From an uncultured Muribaculaceae bacterium (GTDB taxonomy: Bacteria; Bacteroidota; Bacteroidia; Bacteroidales; Muribaculaceae): DNA of 64,000 bases. The notes below the pieces were generated by a model. That model was given only the letters and a program-made list of their open reading frames with translations, ran no database searches and was not told the origin of the DNA. Positions within the stretch are counted from its first letter, which is position 1, and every line of letters starts with the position of its first letter. A program made the translations under genes and the position numbers. The stretch spans positions 1 through 64,000 of the forward strand of contig CAMWRV010000002.1 in NCBI GenBank assembly GCA_947176745.1, written 5' to 3'. Positions 43,588 through 52,788 of the stretch are shown here, one piece after another.

Positions 43588-44160
43588 TTATTTCGAAGGT
43601 TTCTTGACCGAAAATCCGAAATTGCCTATCTTCTCGCCGAGTCCGTAATAATGGCCGTGGCAATAAGCCATGATTCCTGCATCTTCGAGGCTGAATCTGC
43701 CGGTCTCAGGGTCAATCCATCTGGTGTCGGCGCGCACATTCAGCACGTCTGCCACAAACATGTGGTGTGTGCCGAGGTCAGTCACGCTTTTTACCCGGCA
43801 TTCGATGCTGAGAGGCGACTCCTCGATGGTCGGCGATGCAACTTTCTCGCCGGGAATGGGGGTGAGTCCCGTCTCTTTCCATTTGTCATAGTCTCTGCCA
43901 GAGCGGACCCCGATCCAGTCGGTGGCTTTCGCCATGGCGGCTGTGGTGAGGTTGATCGTAAACTCCATGTTCTTTATCAGAAGAGGATATGAATGCCGTT
44001 CGGGCCGGACGGATATGTAGCACATGGCCGGATCGCTGCATATTGTGCCTGTCCACGCCACTGTTATGGGATTCCACTCTTCCGGGCATGAGCCTACCGT
44101 GACTATTACGGCGGGGAGGGGATAGACCATAGTTCCCGGTCTCCAGGACTGTTTGCTCAT
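43588..44160 (-). CDS. flavin reductase / flavoredoxin family protein
   Basis: 190-residue FMN-binding split-barrel protein. Typical features are PLPAVIVTVGS near the start, the PITVAWTGTICSDPAMCYISV flavin-binding strand region (in part, about 32-52) and FTINLTTAAMAKATDWIGV. Such proteins reduce flavin with NAD(P)H or carry electrons; the partner is unknown. It has its own promoter at 44184-44191. Confidence 0.88.
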   Translation of the reverse strand: MSKQSWRPGTMVYPLPAVIVTVGSCPEEWNPITVAWTGTICSDPAMCYISVRPERHSYPLLIKNMEFTINLTTAAMAKATDWIGVRSGRDYDKWKETGLTPIPGEKVASPTIEESPLSIECRVKSVTDLGTHHMFVADVLNVRADTRWIDPETGRFSLEDAGIMAYCHGHYYGLGEKIGNFGFSVKKPSK

Positions 44161-44183
44161 ATTGTCAGTTTTTATACAGGATG

Positions 44184-44191
44184 CAAAATTA
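44184..44191 (-). promoter_or_regulatory. promoter of the flavin reductase gene
   Basis: Reads TAATTTTG on the minus strand, about 24 nt before the ATG. Confidence 0.6.
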
Positions 44192-44382
44192 ACTCAAATC
44201 CTGCAATACTCAAAATTCCGGCAAGAATGCATCGTGGCAAACCGAGTCAAATTATTCATGTTGCCGTTATGTGCGACTGAAAATCAGGCTTCTCTGTATA
44301 ATTTTTGATGCAAATTACCGTCATTTTGTCCAATGGGATATAAAAAGACTTAAAAGGCCTCACAAACTTAATCAAAAATTAT

Positions 44383-44390
44383 TATCTTTG
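44383..44390 (+). promoter_or_regulatory. promoter of the phosphohexomutase gene
   Basis: TATCTTTG, -7 box. The leader is about 115 nt, long enough for regulatory structure, and contains GGCG-GATT-CGCC. Confidence 0.6.
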
Positions 44391-44508
44391 CGTTCGAGTG
44401 ATGGGGAGGCGGATTCGCCTGCCTGCTCATATCATGTCTTCCGGTTTGACGTAAGCGGCGGCATGACGGATTATTATTGAAAAAACATAAATTATAATCG
44501 GTTGAAAT

Positions 44509-46257
44509 ATGAACAACGAAGAATTATTGAAAACAGTCACCGCTCGCGCGGAGAAATGGCTCGGCGAGCAGTATGACGAAACCACACGTGCGGAAGTCAA
44601 GGCAATGCTTGACGCCGAGGACAAGACTCCTCTGATCGAGGCATTTTATAAAGATCTCGAATTTGGAACAGGCGGTCTGCGCGGCATCATGGGCGCCGGC
44701 ACAAACCGCATGAACATATACACAGTCGGCGCCGCCACCCAGGGCCTCGCCAACTATCTGAAAGATACATTCAAGGAGCTGCCTCAGATCTCTGTGGCCG
44801 TAGGTCACGACGTGCGCAACAACTCGCGCAAATTCGCCGAACTGACCGCAGAGGTATTCGCCGCCAACGGCATAAAGGTCTACCTCTTCGACGGACCGTG
44901 CCCCACTCCCGAGGTGTCGTATGCCATCCGCAAGCTCGGATGCCAGAGCGGTGTGATGATCACTGCCAGCCATAACCCCAAGGAGTATAACGGTTACAAG
45001 GCTTACTGGAGCGACGGCGCGCAGATGATCGCCCCCCACGATGTGAAGACCATCGAGTATGTGAATGCAATCACGTCGGTCGACCAGATCCGTTTCGATG
45101 CCGACAGATCGCTCATCCAGACCATAGGCAAGGATATCGACGACCAGTATCTTGCAGATATCCACAAGCTCAGCCTTGATCCCGAGGTAGACAAGAAGCA
45201 TCACGACATGAAGATCGTCTACACTCCGATCCATGGTACGGGTCTTCGTCTCGTCTTCGACTCGCTGAAACTCTGGGGCTTCGAAAACGTGATCCACGTG
45301 CCCGAGCAGGATGTGCAGAGCGGAGATTTCCCCACCGTGGCATCGCCCAACCCCGAGAACGCCGAGGCTATGACAATGGGTATCGCGAAAGCTAAGGAAA
45401 CCGGAGCAAGCCTTGTGCTCGCGTCCGATCCCGACGCAGACCGTATCGGCCTCGTGGTGCGCGACAAGGAGGGTAATTACCAGCTTGTCAACGGCAACCA
45501 GATCTGTATGCTCCTCATCTACTATCTCATCACCCAGAATGTGGAGAAAGGCCTGATCGACGGCAGCGAGTATGTGGTGAAGACTATCGTGACGACCGAG
45601 ACAATCAAGCGTATCGCCGATGCCAACAACATCAAGTGCTTCGACTGCTTCACCGGTTTCAAATGGATCGCCGACGTGATGCGCAACATGGAGACCACCG
45701 GCCGTTATCTCGGAGGCGGTGAGGAAAGCTACGGCTTCCTTCCCGAGACATTTGTCCGCGACAAGGATTCTGTATCGACAAACTCGCTCATCGCCGAGTG
45801 TGCCGCATGGGCTGCCGAGAAAGGCATGAACCTCTATGAACTTCTTGTCGAGATATACGCGCAGTACGGATTCTCGCGCGAGCGCGGAGTGAGCGTGGTG
45901 CGTCCCGGCAAGTCGGGAGCCGAGGAAATCGTGGCTATGATGAAGAATTTCCGCGAGAATCCTCCGAAAACTCTCGCCGGTAGCCCTGTGACCTGCATCA
46001 AGGACTACTCCGATCTCAACTGCCGCAACCTCAAGGATGGCTCTGTCGAGAAGATGGACTTCCCGACTACGTCCAATGTGCTTCAGTTCTTCACCGAGGC
46101 CGGCGACAAGGTTTCGGTGCGTCCTTCGGGCACCGAGCCTAAGATCAAGTTCTATGTCGAGGTTCGCGAGGAGATGGCCGACAAGTCTAAATATGAGGAG
46201 ATCGTGGCCGAGGCCGAGAAGCATATCGACCGCGTGCTCGCCGATCTTGGCGTGTGA
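44509..46257 (+). CDS. pgm: phosphoglucomutase/phosphomannomutase
   Basis: 582 residues, the long PgcA-like form of the alpha-D-phosphohexomutase family. Interconverts hexose 1- and 6-phosphates. Active Ser154 lies in TASHNPKEYNGYK; the metal loop is DPDADRIG, the sugar loop GGGEESYGF, and the phosphate-binding loop RPSGTEPKIKFY near the C terminus. It is a single gene with promoter at 44383-44390 and a strong terminator. In context it would link starch-derived glucose phosphate to glycolysis or glycan synthesis. Confidence 0.94.
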   Translation: MNNEELLKTVTARAEKWLGEQYDETTRAEVKAMLDAEDKTPLIEAFYKDLEFGTGGLRGIMGAGTNRMNIYTVGAATQGLANYLKDTFKELPQISVAVGHDVRNNSRKFAELTAEVFAANGIKVYLFDGPCPTPEVSYAIRKLGCQSGVMITASHNPKEYNGYKAYWSDGAQMIAPHDVKTIEYVNAITSVDQIRFDADRSLIQTIGKDIDDQYLADIHKLSLDPEVDKKHHDMKIVYTPIHGTGLRLVFDSLKLWGFENVIHVPEQDVQSGDFPTVASPNPENAEAMTMGIAKAKETGASLVLASDPDADRIGLVVRDKEGNYQLVNGNQICMLLIYYLITQNVEKGLIDGSEYVVKTIVTTETIKRIADANNIKCFDCFTGFKWIADVMRNMETTGRYLGGGEESYGFLPETFVRDKDSVSTNSLIAECAAWAAEKGMNLYELLVEIYAQYGFSRERGVSVVRPGKSGAEEIVAMMKNFRENPPKTLAGSPVTCIKDYSDLNCRNLKDGSVEKMDFPTTSNVLQFFTEAGDKVSVRPSGTEPKIKFYVEVREEMADKSKYEEIVAEAEKHIDRVLADLGV

Positions 46258-46288
46258 GCGTCTGCATGAACGTATACTTCAGCATCCG

Positions 46289-46326
46289 GGGGGCGTTTCC
46301 GACAGGAGACGCCCCCTGTTTTTGTT
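46289..46326 (+). terminator. phosphohexomutase terminator
   Basis: GGGGGCGTTTCC (46289-46300) pairs with GGAGACGCCCCC (46305-46316), followed by TGTTTTTG. Confidence 0.88.
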
Positions 46327-46344
46327 TCTTAATTGAAAAATTTG

Positions 46345-46352
46345 TAAATTTG
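46345..46352 (+). promoter_or_regulatory. promoter of the yicC-gmk-nadD operon
   Basis: TAAATTTG, -7 box, about 45 nt before yicC. No terminator is seen until after 50409. Confidence 0.65.
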
Positions 46353-46396
46353 CAGACAAACACGACGAGAGTAGACTCTTACATACCTATAAGATC

Positions 46397-47287
46397 ATGA
46401 TACTATCAATGACCGGCTTCGGCCGCGGCACTGCATCCTCCTCCTCAAAGAAAATCACTGTCGATATCAAGTCTCTTAATTCCAAGCAGCTTGATCTGAT
46501 GATGCGCGTTCCAGCGTGTCTCAAGGATGTGGAGCTTGATGCGCGTGGCCGCGTGGCTGCCAGACTCGAACGCGGCAAGGTGGAGATGAACGTGACATGC
46601 GAATCGGTCGGCATGGACTCGCCCGTGCATGTCAATATCGAATTGATGGCCGCTTACAAATCACAGATCCTCGACATGGCCTCCAGACTCGGGTTGCCCG
46701 AACCTTCCGACTGGTACGCTACACTTCTCCGAATGCCTGATGCCATGAAGTCAGACAGCGGAGAGACCGATCCCGCCGATGCCGATGCATTTCTTCGTGC
46801 AGCCTCGGAAGCCGCAGATGCGCTGGTGGATTTCCGCGTCTCGGAAGGCAGGAAGCTTTACGGCTTTTTCGTGGAAAAGATCTCGAATATCACCACTCTG
46901 CTTGACCAGATCGGGCAGTTCGAGGAGGAGCGGGTGCCCCGCGTCAAGGCTCGCCTCGAAGAGCAGCTCTCGCGTCTCACGTCGATCGAATATGACCGCG
47001 GACGCCTCGAACAGGAACTTATTTTCTATATCGAGAAACTCGATGTCACCGAAGAAAAGACACGGCTGCGCGCCCATATGAATTATTTTCTCGAGACCAT
47101 GGGGCCGGCCGACGGTGCCATCCCCACACAGGGGCAGGGCAAGAAGCTCGGCTTCATAGCCCAGGAGATGGGTCGCGAGATAAACACGCTCGGGTCAAAA
47201 TCCAACCAGGCGGAGATGCAGCGTATCGTGGTTAGAATGAAAGATGAACTCGAACAGATAAAGGAGCAGGTGCTCAATGTGCTCTGA
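46397..47287 (+). CDS. yicC: YicC-family endoribonuclease
   Basis: 296 residues. Starts with MILSMTGFGRG and has the N-terminal YicC domain (about 1-155) and C-terminal DUF1732 domain (about 210-296) with QEMGREINTLGSKSN. Family members are endoribonucleases acting in RNA turnover. First gene of an operon with gmk 32 bp downstream; yicC next to gmk is a common arrangement in bacteria. Confidence 0.94.
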   Translation: MILSMTGFGRGTASSSSKKITVDIKSLNSKQLDLMMRVPACLKDVELDARGRVAARLERGKVEMNVTCESVGMDSPVHVNIELMAAYKSQILDMASRLGLPEPSDWYATLLRMPDAMKSDSGETDPADADAFLRAASEAADALVDFRVSEGRKLYGFFVEKISNITTLLDQIGQFEEERVPRVKARLEEQLSRLTSIEYDRGRLEQELIFYIEKLDVTEEKTRLRAHMNYFLETMGPADGAIPTQGQGKKLGFIAQEMGREINTLGSKSNQAEMQRIVVRMKDELEQIKEQVLNVL

Positions 47288-47319
47288 CCTCAGTTTCTGA
47301 TATAATCCGCTACAGATTT

Positions 47320-47904
47320 ATGGATCAACCTGCGAAAAAAGGAAAAATCATTATCCTTTCAGCCCCCTCGGGAACCGGAAAGTCAACCATAATATCGCGC
47401 CTTGTCGCGATGCCCGAACTTCAACTCGGCTTTTCAGTATCGGCCACGAGCCGCAGTCCGAGAGGAAAGGAGACCAATGGTCGCGAATATTACTTCCTGA
47501 CACCGGAGGAGTTCGACAGACGCATCGCTGCCGGCCTCTTTGTGGAGTGGGAGGAAGTTTACGCCGGAACAAAATACGGAACCCTGCGAGAGGAAGTGGA
47601 ACGTGTCACCGGGTCGGGCCGCAATCTGGTCATGGATATAGATGTCAAGGGAGCCCTCAATGTCAAGCGACAGTTCGGCACTAACGCGTTGTCGATATTC
47701 ATAAAGCCCCCTTGTCTGGAGACGCTCGAATCGCGTCTCCGCGGCCGCAACACCGATTCCGAGGAGTCTCTGCGCAAGCGAATCGAGAAGGCGGGCTATG
47801 AGATGGGATTCGCCGACAGTTTCGACAGGAGTGTGGTCAACGACGATCTTGACACTGCTGTGAGTGAAGTACGTGATATAATCTCCGGTTTCATATCCGC
47901 CTGA
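47320..47904 (+). CDS. gmk: guanylate kinase
   Basis: 194 residues. Phosphorylates GMP to GDP. P-loop LSAPSGTGKST (about 14-24), GMP-binding SVSATSRSPRGKE and NGREYYFLTPEEF, EWEEVYAGTKYGT and the lid RGRNTDSEESLRKR. Full length. It is second in the operon, 21 bp before nadD. Confidence 0.96.
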   Translation: MDQPAKKGKIIILSAPSGTGKSTIISRLVAMPELQLGFSVSATSRSPRGKETNGREYYFLTPEEFDRRIAAGLFVEWEEVYAGTKYGTLREEVERVTGSGRNLVMDIDVKGALNVKRQFGTNALSIFIKPPCLETLESRLRGRNTDSEESLRKRIEKAGYEMGFADSFDRSVVNDDLDTAVSEVRDIISGFISA

Positions 47905-47925
47905 CCGCTCAGTTTCCACCTCCCT

Positions 47926-48510
47926 ATGGGTAAAATAAGGACAGTAGTATTCAGTGGAAGTTTCGATCCCGTCCATATCGGCCATGCCATGGTGGCTTCC
48001 TACGTGTCGCAATGTGGTGTGGCTGATGAAGTGTGGCTCATGCCCAGCCGGATAAATCCGCTGAAGACAGGCCATCCGCCCATTGCCGACATGCACAGGC
48101 TGGCTATGTGCGAGCTCGTCGCCAGGAGGTGTGAAAGAGTCGATGTCAGCGATGTGGAGACACTCCTGCCCGAACCTTCGTTCACCTACAGGACCCTGAC
48201 ATATCTCCGCGAGCATTTTTCCAATCGTGAATTCATGCTCCTCATAGGCTCTGACAACTGGCTTATCTTCGACCGTTGGCGCGACAGCGGTAAGATTACC
48301 GCAGAATTCAAAGTTGTCATCTACCCAAGGCCGGGGTATGACATAGATCCTCTTTCACTTCCGCCAGAGGTGACATTGCTTTCAGATGCGCCACAGGTGC
48401 TGATGTCATCGTCATTCGTGCGCCGGAGTCTGAGAGAAGGAAAGAATCTGAGTTTCTTTCTCCCTTCCGAAGTTTTGAATTACATTAACAAACACAATCT
48501 GTATGGATAA
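47926..48510 (+). CDS. nadD: nicotinate-nucleotide adenylyltransferase
   Basis: 194 residues. Joins ATP to nicotinate mononucleotide in NAD synthesis. Nucleotidyltransferase motifs: FSGSFDPVHIGHAM (about 9-22), LMPSRINPLKTG and the C-terminal ISSTxxR-type sequence as MSSSFVRRSL (about 165-174). It overlaps the next gene by 8 bp. Confidence 0.95.
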   Translation: MGKIRTVVFSGSFDPVHIGHAMVASYVSQCGVADEVWLMPSRINPLKTGHPPIADMHRLAMCELVARRCERVDVSDVETLLPEPSFTYRTLTYLREHFSNREFMLLIGSDNWLIFDRWRDSGKITAEFKVVIYPRPGYDIDPLSLPPEVTLLSDAPQVLMSSSFVRRSLREGKNLSFFLPSEVLNYINKHNLYG

Positions 48511-49027
48511 TCAGGATACTAAGAAACACCTGCTTCAGATAACCGCTCTTGCATCGGGATACTGCTCGCTGCTCGAACATGCCAGAGAATTTGAAAAAGA
48601 AGACTTCATAAAAGAAATTCTCGGTTATCTTCCCCGGCTTTACTATGCTTTTTCGGAATTTGTTCCGGAGGATCCCGACTCGGTGTCGCTCGACTTCGGT
48701 TTCTACCGCACTTATGTCGACGAAGACTTCTATGAAAGTGTACGCCGAAATGTCGAGGTACTGCTCGGCCCGGACGATGCCTTTCTCGAGACATTCGAGG
48801 AGGACATGAAATACAGCGACACTCCGATCGGTGCGAGCATAGCGGAGTGTCTGGCCGACATATTCCAGCCGCTTTATAACTTCATCTCTATCGTGAAAGA
48901 AAGCGATGGGGAACAGGCGGCGGGGGCATACGCCGAATGCCGTGAGAATTTCGAGGCATACTGGGCGCAGACACTTTGCAACGTGATGCGCGCGCTCAAT
49001 CACCTGCGTTTCGGCTCAAGCGTCTGA
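48503..49027 (+). CDS. DUF5063 family protein
   Basis: 174 residues, mostly helical, acidic and soluble. It fits a Bacteroidetes family of unknown function (DKxx-poor, with SGYCSLLEHAREFEKED near 16-31 and LADIFQPLYNFI near 118). It overlaps nadD by 8 bp and lies 20 bp before the M18 peptidase, so it is an internal member of the operon. No function can be assigned. Confidence 0.8.
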   Translation: MDNQDTKKHLLQITALASGYCSLLEHAREFEKEDFIKEILGYLPRLYYAFSEFVPEDPDSVSLDFGFYRTYVDEDFYESVRRNVEVLLGPDDAFLETFEEDMKYSDTPIGASIAECLADIFQPLYNFISIVKESDGEQAAGAYAECRENFEAYWAQTLCNVMRALNHLRFGSSV

Positions 49028-49047
49028 ACATACTAAATCATAAAACC

Positions 49048-50409
49048 ATGAACAAGACCGATAAATTATCCGACACTTCAATTATGGAACGTCTGTTCCA
49101 CAGTCTCGAAGCATCGACTTGCAATTTTCTGGCAGTCGATACAGTGAAAGCCGCTCTTGAAGAGCACGGCTTCAGACAGCTCCGAGAATCAGACTATTGG
49201 GAAATCGCCTCGGGCGACAAGTGTTATGTGACCAAAAACAGCAGCGCGATATTCGCGTTTGTGGCCGGCTCAGAACCGGTAGACAAGGCAGGGGTGCGCA
49301 TTATATCCGCGCATACCGACAGTCCATGCTTCAAACTCAAGCCCAATTGCGAGATATATGGCGACGGAGGAGTTGTCTCTCTCAATGTCGAGAAATATGG
49401 CGGCCCGATCATGTACACATGGTTTGACCGGCCGCTTTCGATATCAGGCCGTGTGATGCTTCGTGGTGCGGATCCGCTCCGCCCCGTCGAACTTCATGTG
49501 GATCTGTCTGCTCCCGTGGCTACGATTCCGCATCTTGCCATACATTTCAACCGTGCGGTCAATGAGGGAAACCCGCTGTCTGTGCAGAAAGACATGAAGC
49601 CCGTAATAGGATATTTTCCGGCGGATAAGATCGCCGAATTCAAAGCCTGCGGCGGAGCGGTGAGGTCGCTTGTAGCCGACTGGCTGCGTGAAAACGTTGA
49701 CTCTCTGCCTGAAAACTTCACTCCGGCCGACATTCTGGATTATGAACTTTCGCTCTATCCCTACGCGAAGCCTGTTGCAGTCGGAGCAAGACAGGAGTAT
49801 TTCCAGTCTGCAAGAATCGATGATCTCTCGATGGCGTTTGCCGGCCTGGAAGCACTGCTCGCCGAATGCGACGCAGCATGCGCGGCGACAAGAATACTTG
49901 CGCTGTTCGACAATGAGGAAACAGGATCGGGCACCAAACAGGGCGCGGCCTCGCCAGTGCTGCGACACATTGTTGAGCGTCTCAGCATGACAAACCCGTC
50001 AAATCCGCAGGCTTTCCATATGGCACTTGCGAATTCGTTCATGATCTCGGCCGACGACGCTCACGGCTGGCATCCGAACTACAACGAGAAATATGATCCG
50101 ACAAACCATCCCGTGCTCGGAGGTGGTCCTGTGGTGAAGATCAATGCCAACTGCAAGTATATGACCGATGCCCGAGGCGCGGCGGTCTTCCACGACCTGT
50201 GCGACAGGGCTGGAGTCTCCATGCAGTATTTTGTCAATCACGCCGACGTGGCGGGAGGAAGCACACTCGGCAACATCTCGTCGGCACAACTCGACATAGA
50301 CGGCGTCGATGTAGGATGCGCTATCTGGGCCATGCACTCGGCAGCCGAGACTGCGGCCGTGTCAGATCATCTCGACATGATAAAAGTTTTCCGCCAATTC
50401 TTGAAATAA
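49048..50409 (+). CDS. M18 family aminopeptidase
   Basis: 453-residue metallopeptidase removing N-terminal (often acidic) residues from peptides. Zinc-site motifs: SAHTDSPCFKLKP (about 80-92), FDNEETGSGTKQGA (about 290-303) and a late His in WAMHSAAETAAVSDH. Length matches the family. The ATG at 49048 (MNKTDKLSD) is used; the frame opens at 48976 inside the preceding gene. Last gene of the yicC operon. Confidence 0.93.
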   Translation: MNKTDKLSDTSIMERLFHSLEASTCNFLAVDTVKAALEEHGFRQLRESDYWEIASGDKCYVTKNSSAIFAFVAGSEPVDKAGVRIISAHTDSPCFKLKPNCEIYGDGGVVSLNVEKYGGPIMYTWFDRPLSISGRVMLRGADPLRPVELHVDLSAPVATIPHLAIHFNRAVNEGNPLSVQKDMKPVIGYFPADKIAEFKACGGAVRSLVADWLRENVDSLPENFTPADILDYELSLYPYAKPVAVGARQEYFQSARIDDLSMAFAGLEALLAECDAACAATRILALFDNEETGSGTKQGAASPVLRHIVERLSMTNPSNPQAFHMALANSFMISADDAHGWHPNYNEKYDPTNHPVLGGGPVVKINANCKYMTDARGAAVFHDLCDRAGVSMQYFVNHADVAGGSTLGNISSAQLDIDGVDVGCAIWAMHSAAETAAVSDHLDMIKVFRQFLK

Positions 50410-50422
50410 CCCAAAAAATTGT

Positions 50423-50430
50423 TAATTTTG
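50423..50430 (+). promoter_or_regulatory. tig promoter
   Basis: TAATTTTG, -7 box. The leader of about 155 nt is long and contains several self-complementary GCATGC-like stretches (about 50530-50550). Confidence 0.6.
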
Positions 50431-50588
50431 CATTTCGTTTGCAAAACTGACGGAATATATTCCCGATGCATGTGTTATAAATAACGTATGCCGGAATATT
50501 GAGCAGAGAAATAAGGTTGAAAATTTCCCATGCGCATGCCTCCGCATGCATCCCGAAATCAGACAGAAATAAAAATCATATCTAACAG

Positions 50589-51956
50589 ATGAAAATTGAT
50601 TATGCAAAGACCAACGACGTGATCGGCGAGATCACGATGGTCGTTGAGGAAAGCGATTACGCTGACAAGGTAAAAAAACAGCTTAAAGAGATCGGCAAGA
50701 AGCACGCCGAGCCCGGCTTCCGTCCCGGCCATGTGCCCGCAGGTCTTATCGCTAAGAAATATGGCAAGGCCGTAAAGTATGACGAGATCAACAAACTCGT
50801 CGGCGAGGCTATTTTCGATTATATCAAGGAGAACGGCATTAACGTGCTCGGCAATCCGATCCCCGACAAGGCAAATGCCATCAACGAGGACGCAAGCGAG
50901 TTCACTCTCAAGTTCAAGGTGGGCGTAGCTCCCGAGTTCGAGGTCAAGGTCGACAAGGATCTCCACATCCCCTATTACAACATCAAGGTTACCGACGAGA
51001 TGGTGGCCCGTCAGGACGAGGCTCTCCGCCGCCGTTTCGGCAAGCAGGAACCCGGCGACGAGGTTGACGCCACAGCGCTTGTCAAGGGTGTCATAACCGA
51101 GCTCAATGAGGATGGCACTGTCAAGGATGGCGGTGTTGTCGTAGAGAACGGCATTGTGGCTCCCCAGTATTTCAAGTCTGAGGATCAGCGCGCGCTTTTT
51201 GTCGGCAAACATGTAGGAGACTCTGTTGTCTTCAACCCTGCCGCTACATGTGAGAGCAACCTGACAGAACTCGCTTCCATGCTCAACCTTCCCAAAGAGG
51301 AGGCAGAGAAGCATCAGGGAGATTTCCGTTTCGACATCAAGGAGATCATCGTTCTCAAGCCTGCGGAGCTCAACGAGGAGTTCTTCAAGGAGGCATTCGG
51401 CGACACTGTCAAGGATGAGGAAGGATACCGCGAGGCTGTGAAGAAAATGATTCAGGATTCGCTGACCGGCGACCAGAACTATCGCTTCACTATCGACGCG
51501 GAGAAAGCTATCCGCAAGGAAGTCGGCGATCTCCAGCTCCCCGACGAGGTTCTCAAAGAGTTCCTTATCTCGCAGAACGAGGCGCTCAACGAGGAGAATA
51601 TCGACAAGGAGTACGACCAGATCCGCAGTCAGCTCGTATGGGATCTTGAGAAAGACAAGATGATCAATGCGCTCGATATCAAGGTAGAGGATGCCGACCT
51701 TCAGAACACTGCCCGCATGATGGCCCGCAGCCAGTTCGCTCAGTACGGCATGACCAACGTGCCCGAGGATGCTGTAGAACACTACGCAGGCGAGATCCTC
51801 AAGGATGAGAAGGCTCGCAATACCATCTATCGTCAGACAAGCGACATGAAGCTTTTCAATGCGATCCGTGCCGCTGTCACACTCGACGAGAAAGAAGTTT
51901 CGGTCGATGAGTTCAACGAACTCTTCCGCGCCGAGGCCGAGGCTGAGAATGCCTGA
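50589..51956 (+). CDS. tig: trigger factor
   Basis: 455 residues. Ribosome-bound chaperone for nascent chains. The N-terminal ribosome-binding domain contains PGFRPGHVPAGLIAKKYG (about 38-55). A central region corresponds to the FKBP-like PPIase domain (about 150-240), and the C-terminal arms are long and helical. It stands just upstream of clpP and clpX, a widely conserved order. Own promoter and terminator. Confidence 0.93.
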   Translation: MKIDYAKTNDVIGEITMVVEESDYADKVKKQLKEIGKKHAEPGFRPGHVPAGLIAKKYGKAVKYDEINKLVGEAIFDYIKENGINVLGNPIPDKANAINEDASEFTLKFKVGVAPEFEVKVDKDLHIPYYNIKVTDEMVARQDEALRRRFGKQEPGDEVDATALVKGVITELNEDGTVKDGGVVVENGIVAPQYFKSEDQRALFVGKHVGDSVVFNPAATCESNLTELASMLNLPKEEAEKHQGDFRFDIKEIIVLKPAELNEEFFKEAFGDTVKDEEGYREAVKKMIQDSLTGDQNYRFTIDAEKAIRKEVGDLQLPDEVLKEFLISQNEALNEENIDKEYDQIRSQLVWDLEKDKMINALDIKVEDADLQNTARMMARSQFAQYGMTNVPEDAVEHYAGEILKDEKARNTIYRQTSDMKLFNAIRAAVTLDEKEVSVDEFNELFRAEAEAENA

Positions 51957-51987
51957 TCTTTTTTGGCACGCAATTTGTGATGATACA

Positions 51988-52026
51988 GACAACTTCGCGG
52001 AATGCGCCGCGAAGTTGTCTTATTTT
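51988..52026 (+). terminator. tig terminator
   Basis: GACAACTTCGCGG (51988-52000) pairs with CCGCGAAGTTGTC (52007-52019), followed by TTATTTTG. It separates tig from clpPX. Confidence 0.9.
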
Positions 52027-52064
52027 GAATAAAAAGACGCGCCTTGACAGCAGTGCGCGTATAA

Positions 52065-52787
52065 ATGGATTTGAATATGAAGAATGATTTCAGAAACTTT
52101 GCCGTCAATCATCTCGGCATGAGTTCGAACACACTCGATTCGTACGCCCGTGCCGTCGACAGAGCCGGCAGCGTGTCCGCACCTGTGGCCGACTACATGA
52201 ATCCCTATATTCTCGAAGAGCGCCAGCTTAATGTGACCCAGATGGATGTATTTTCGCGTCTGATGATGGACCGCATCATATTTCTCGGCACACAGGTGTC
52301 GGATCAGAGCGCCAATATCATCCAGGCTCAGCTGCTTTATCTTGATTCAGTGGATCCCGACAAGGATATCAGTCTATATATCAACTCACCCGGCGGTTCG
52401 GTGTACGCAGGACTCGGCATATACGACACAATGCAGTATATCAACTCCGACGTGTCTACCATATGCACCGGCATGGCGGCCTCGATGGCAGCCGTCCTTC
52501 TTGTGGCAGGTGAAAGCGGCAAGCGCTTCGCGTTGCCCCATTCACGCGTGATGATCCATCAGCCCATGGGCGGCATTCAGGGTCAGGCGTCGGATATCGA
52601 GATTACCGCACGCGAGATTCTGAAACTCAAATCGGAACTTTACAATATCATCTCCACTCATTCCGGCCAATCGTTTGATAAAGTCGAGGCCGACTCCGAC
52701 CGCGACTACTGGATGACGGCAGCCGAGGCAAAAGAGTATGGAATGATCGACAAAGTGCTTGTAAATCCCCGCAAGGAGGAAAACTGA
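52065..52787 (+). CDS. clpP: ATP-dependent Clp protease proteolytic subunit
   Basis: 240-residue serine protease forming a 14-mer chamber with ClpX. Catalytic Ser140 (GMAASMAAV), His165 ([10 protein letters not shown]) and an Asp in DSDRD near 212. Either the ATG at 52065 or the one at 52077 may be used; the second ([14 protein letters not shown]) matches the usual Bacteroidetes start better. One base separates its stop from clpX, so they are co-translated. Confidence 0.96.
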   Translation: MDLNMKNDFRNFAVNHLGMSSNTLDSYARAVDRAGSVSAPVADYMNPYILEERQLNVTQMDVFSRLMMDRIIFLGTQVSDQSANIIQAQLLYLDSVDPDKDISLYINSPGGSVYAGLGIYDTMQYINSDVSTICTGMAASMAAVLLVAGESGKRFALPHSRVMIHQPMGGIQGQASDIEITAREILKLKSELYNIISTHSGQSFDKVEADSDRDYWMTAAEAKEYGMIDKVLVNPRKEEN

Positions 52788-52788
52788 A

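Noticed and set aside
44524..46224. Very long open frame (566 codons) antisense to the phosphohexomutase gene
   Set aside because: The plus strand encodes a full-length enzyme with all motifs. GC-rich codons make the opposite strand open by chance, and the antisense product has low-complexity His/Leu composition and no family features.
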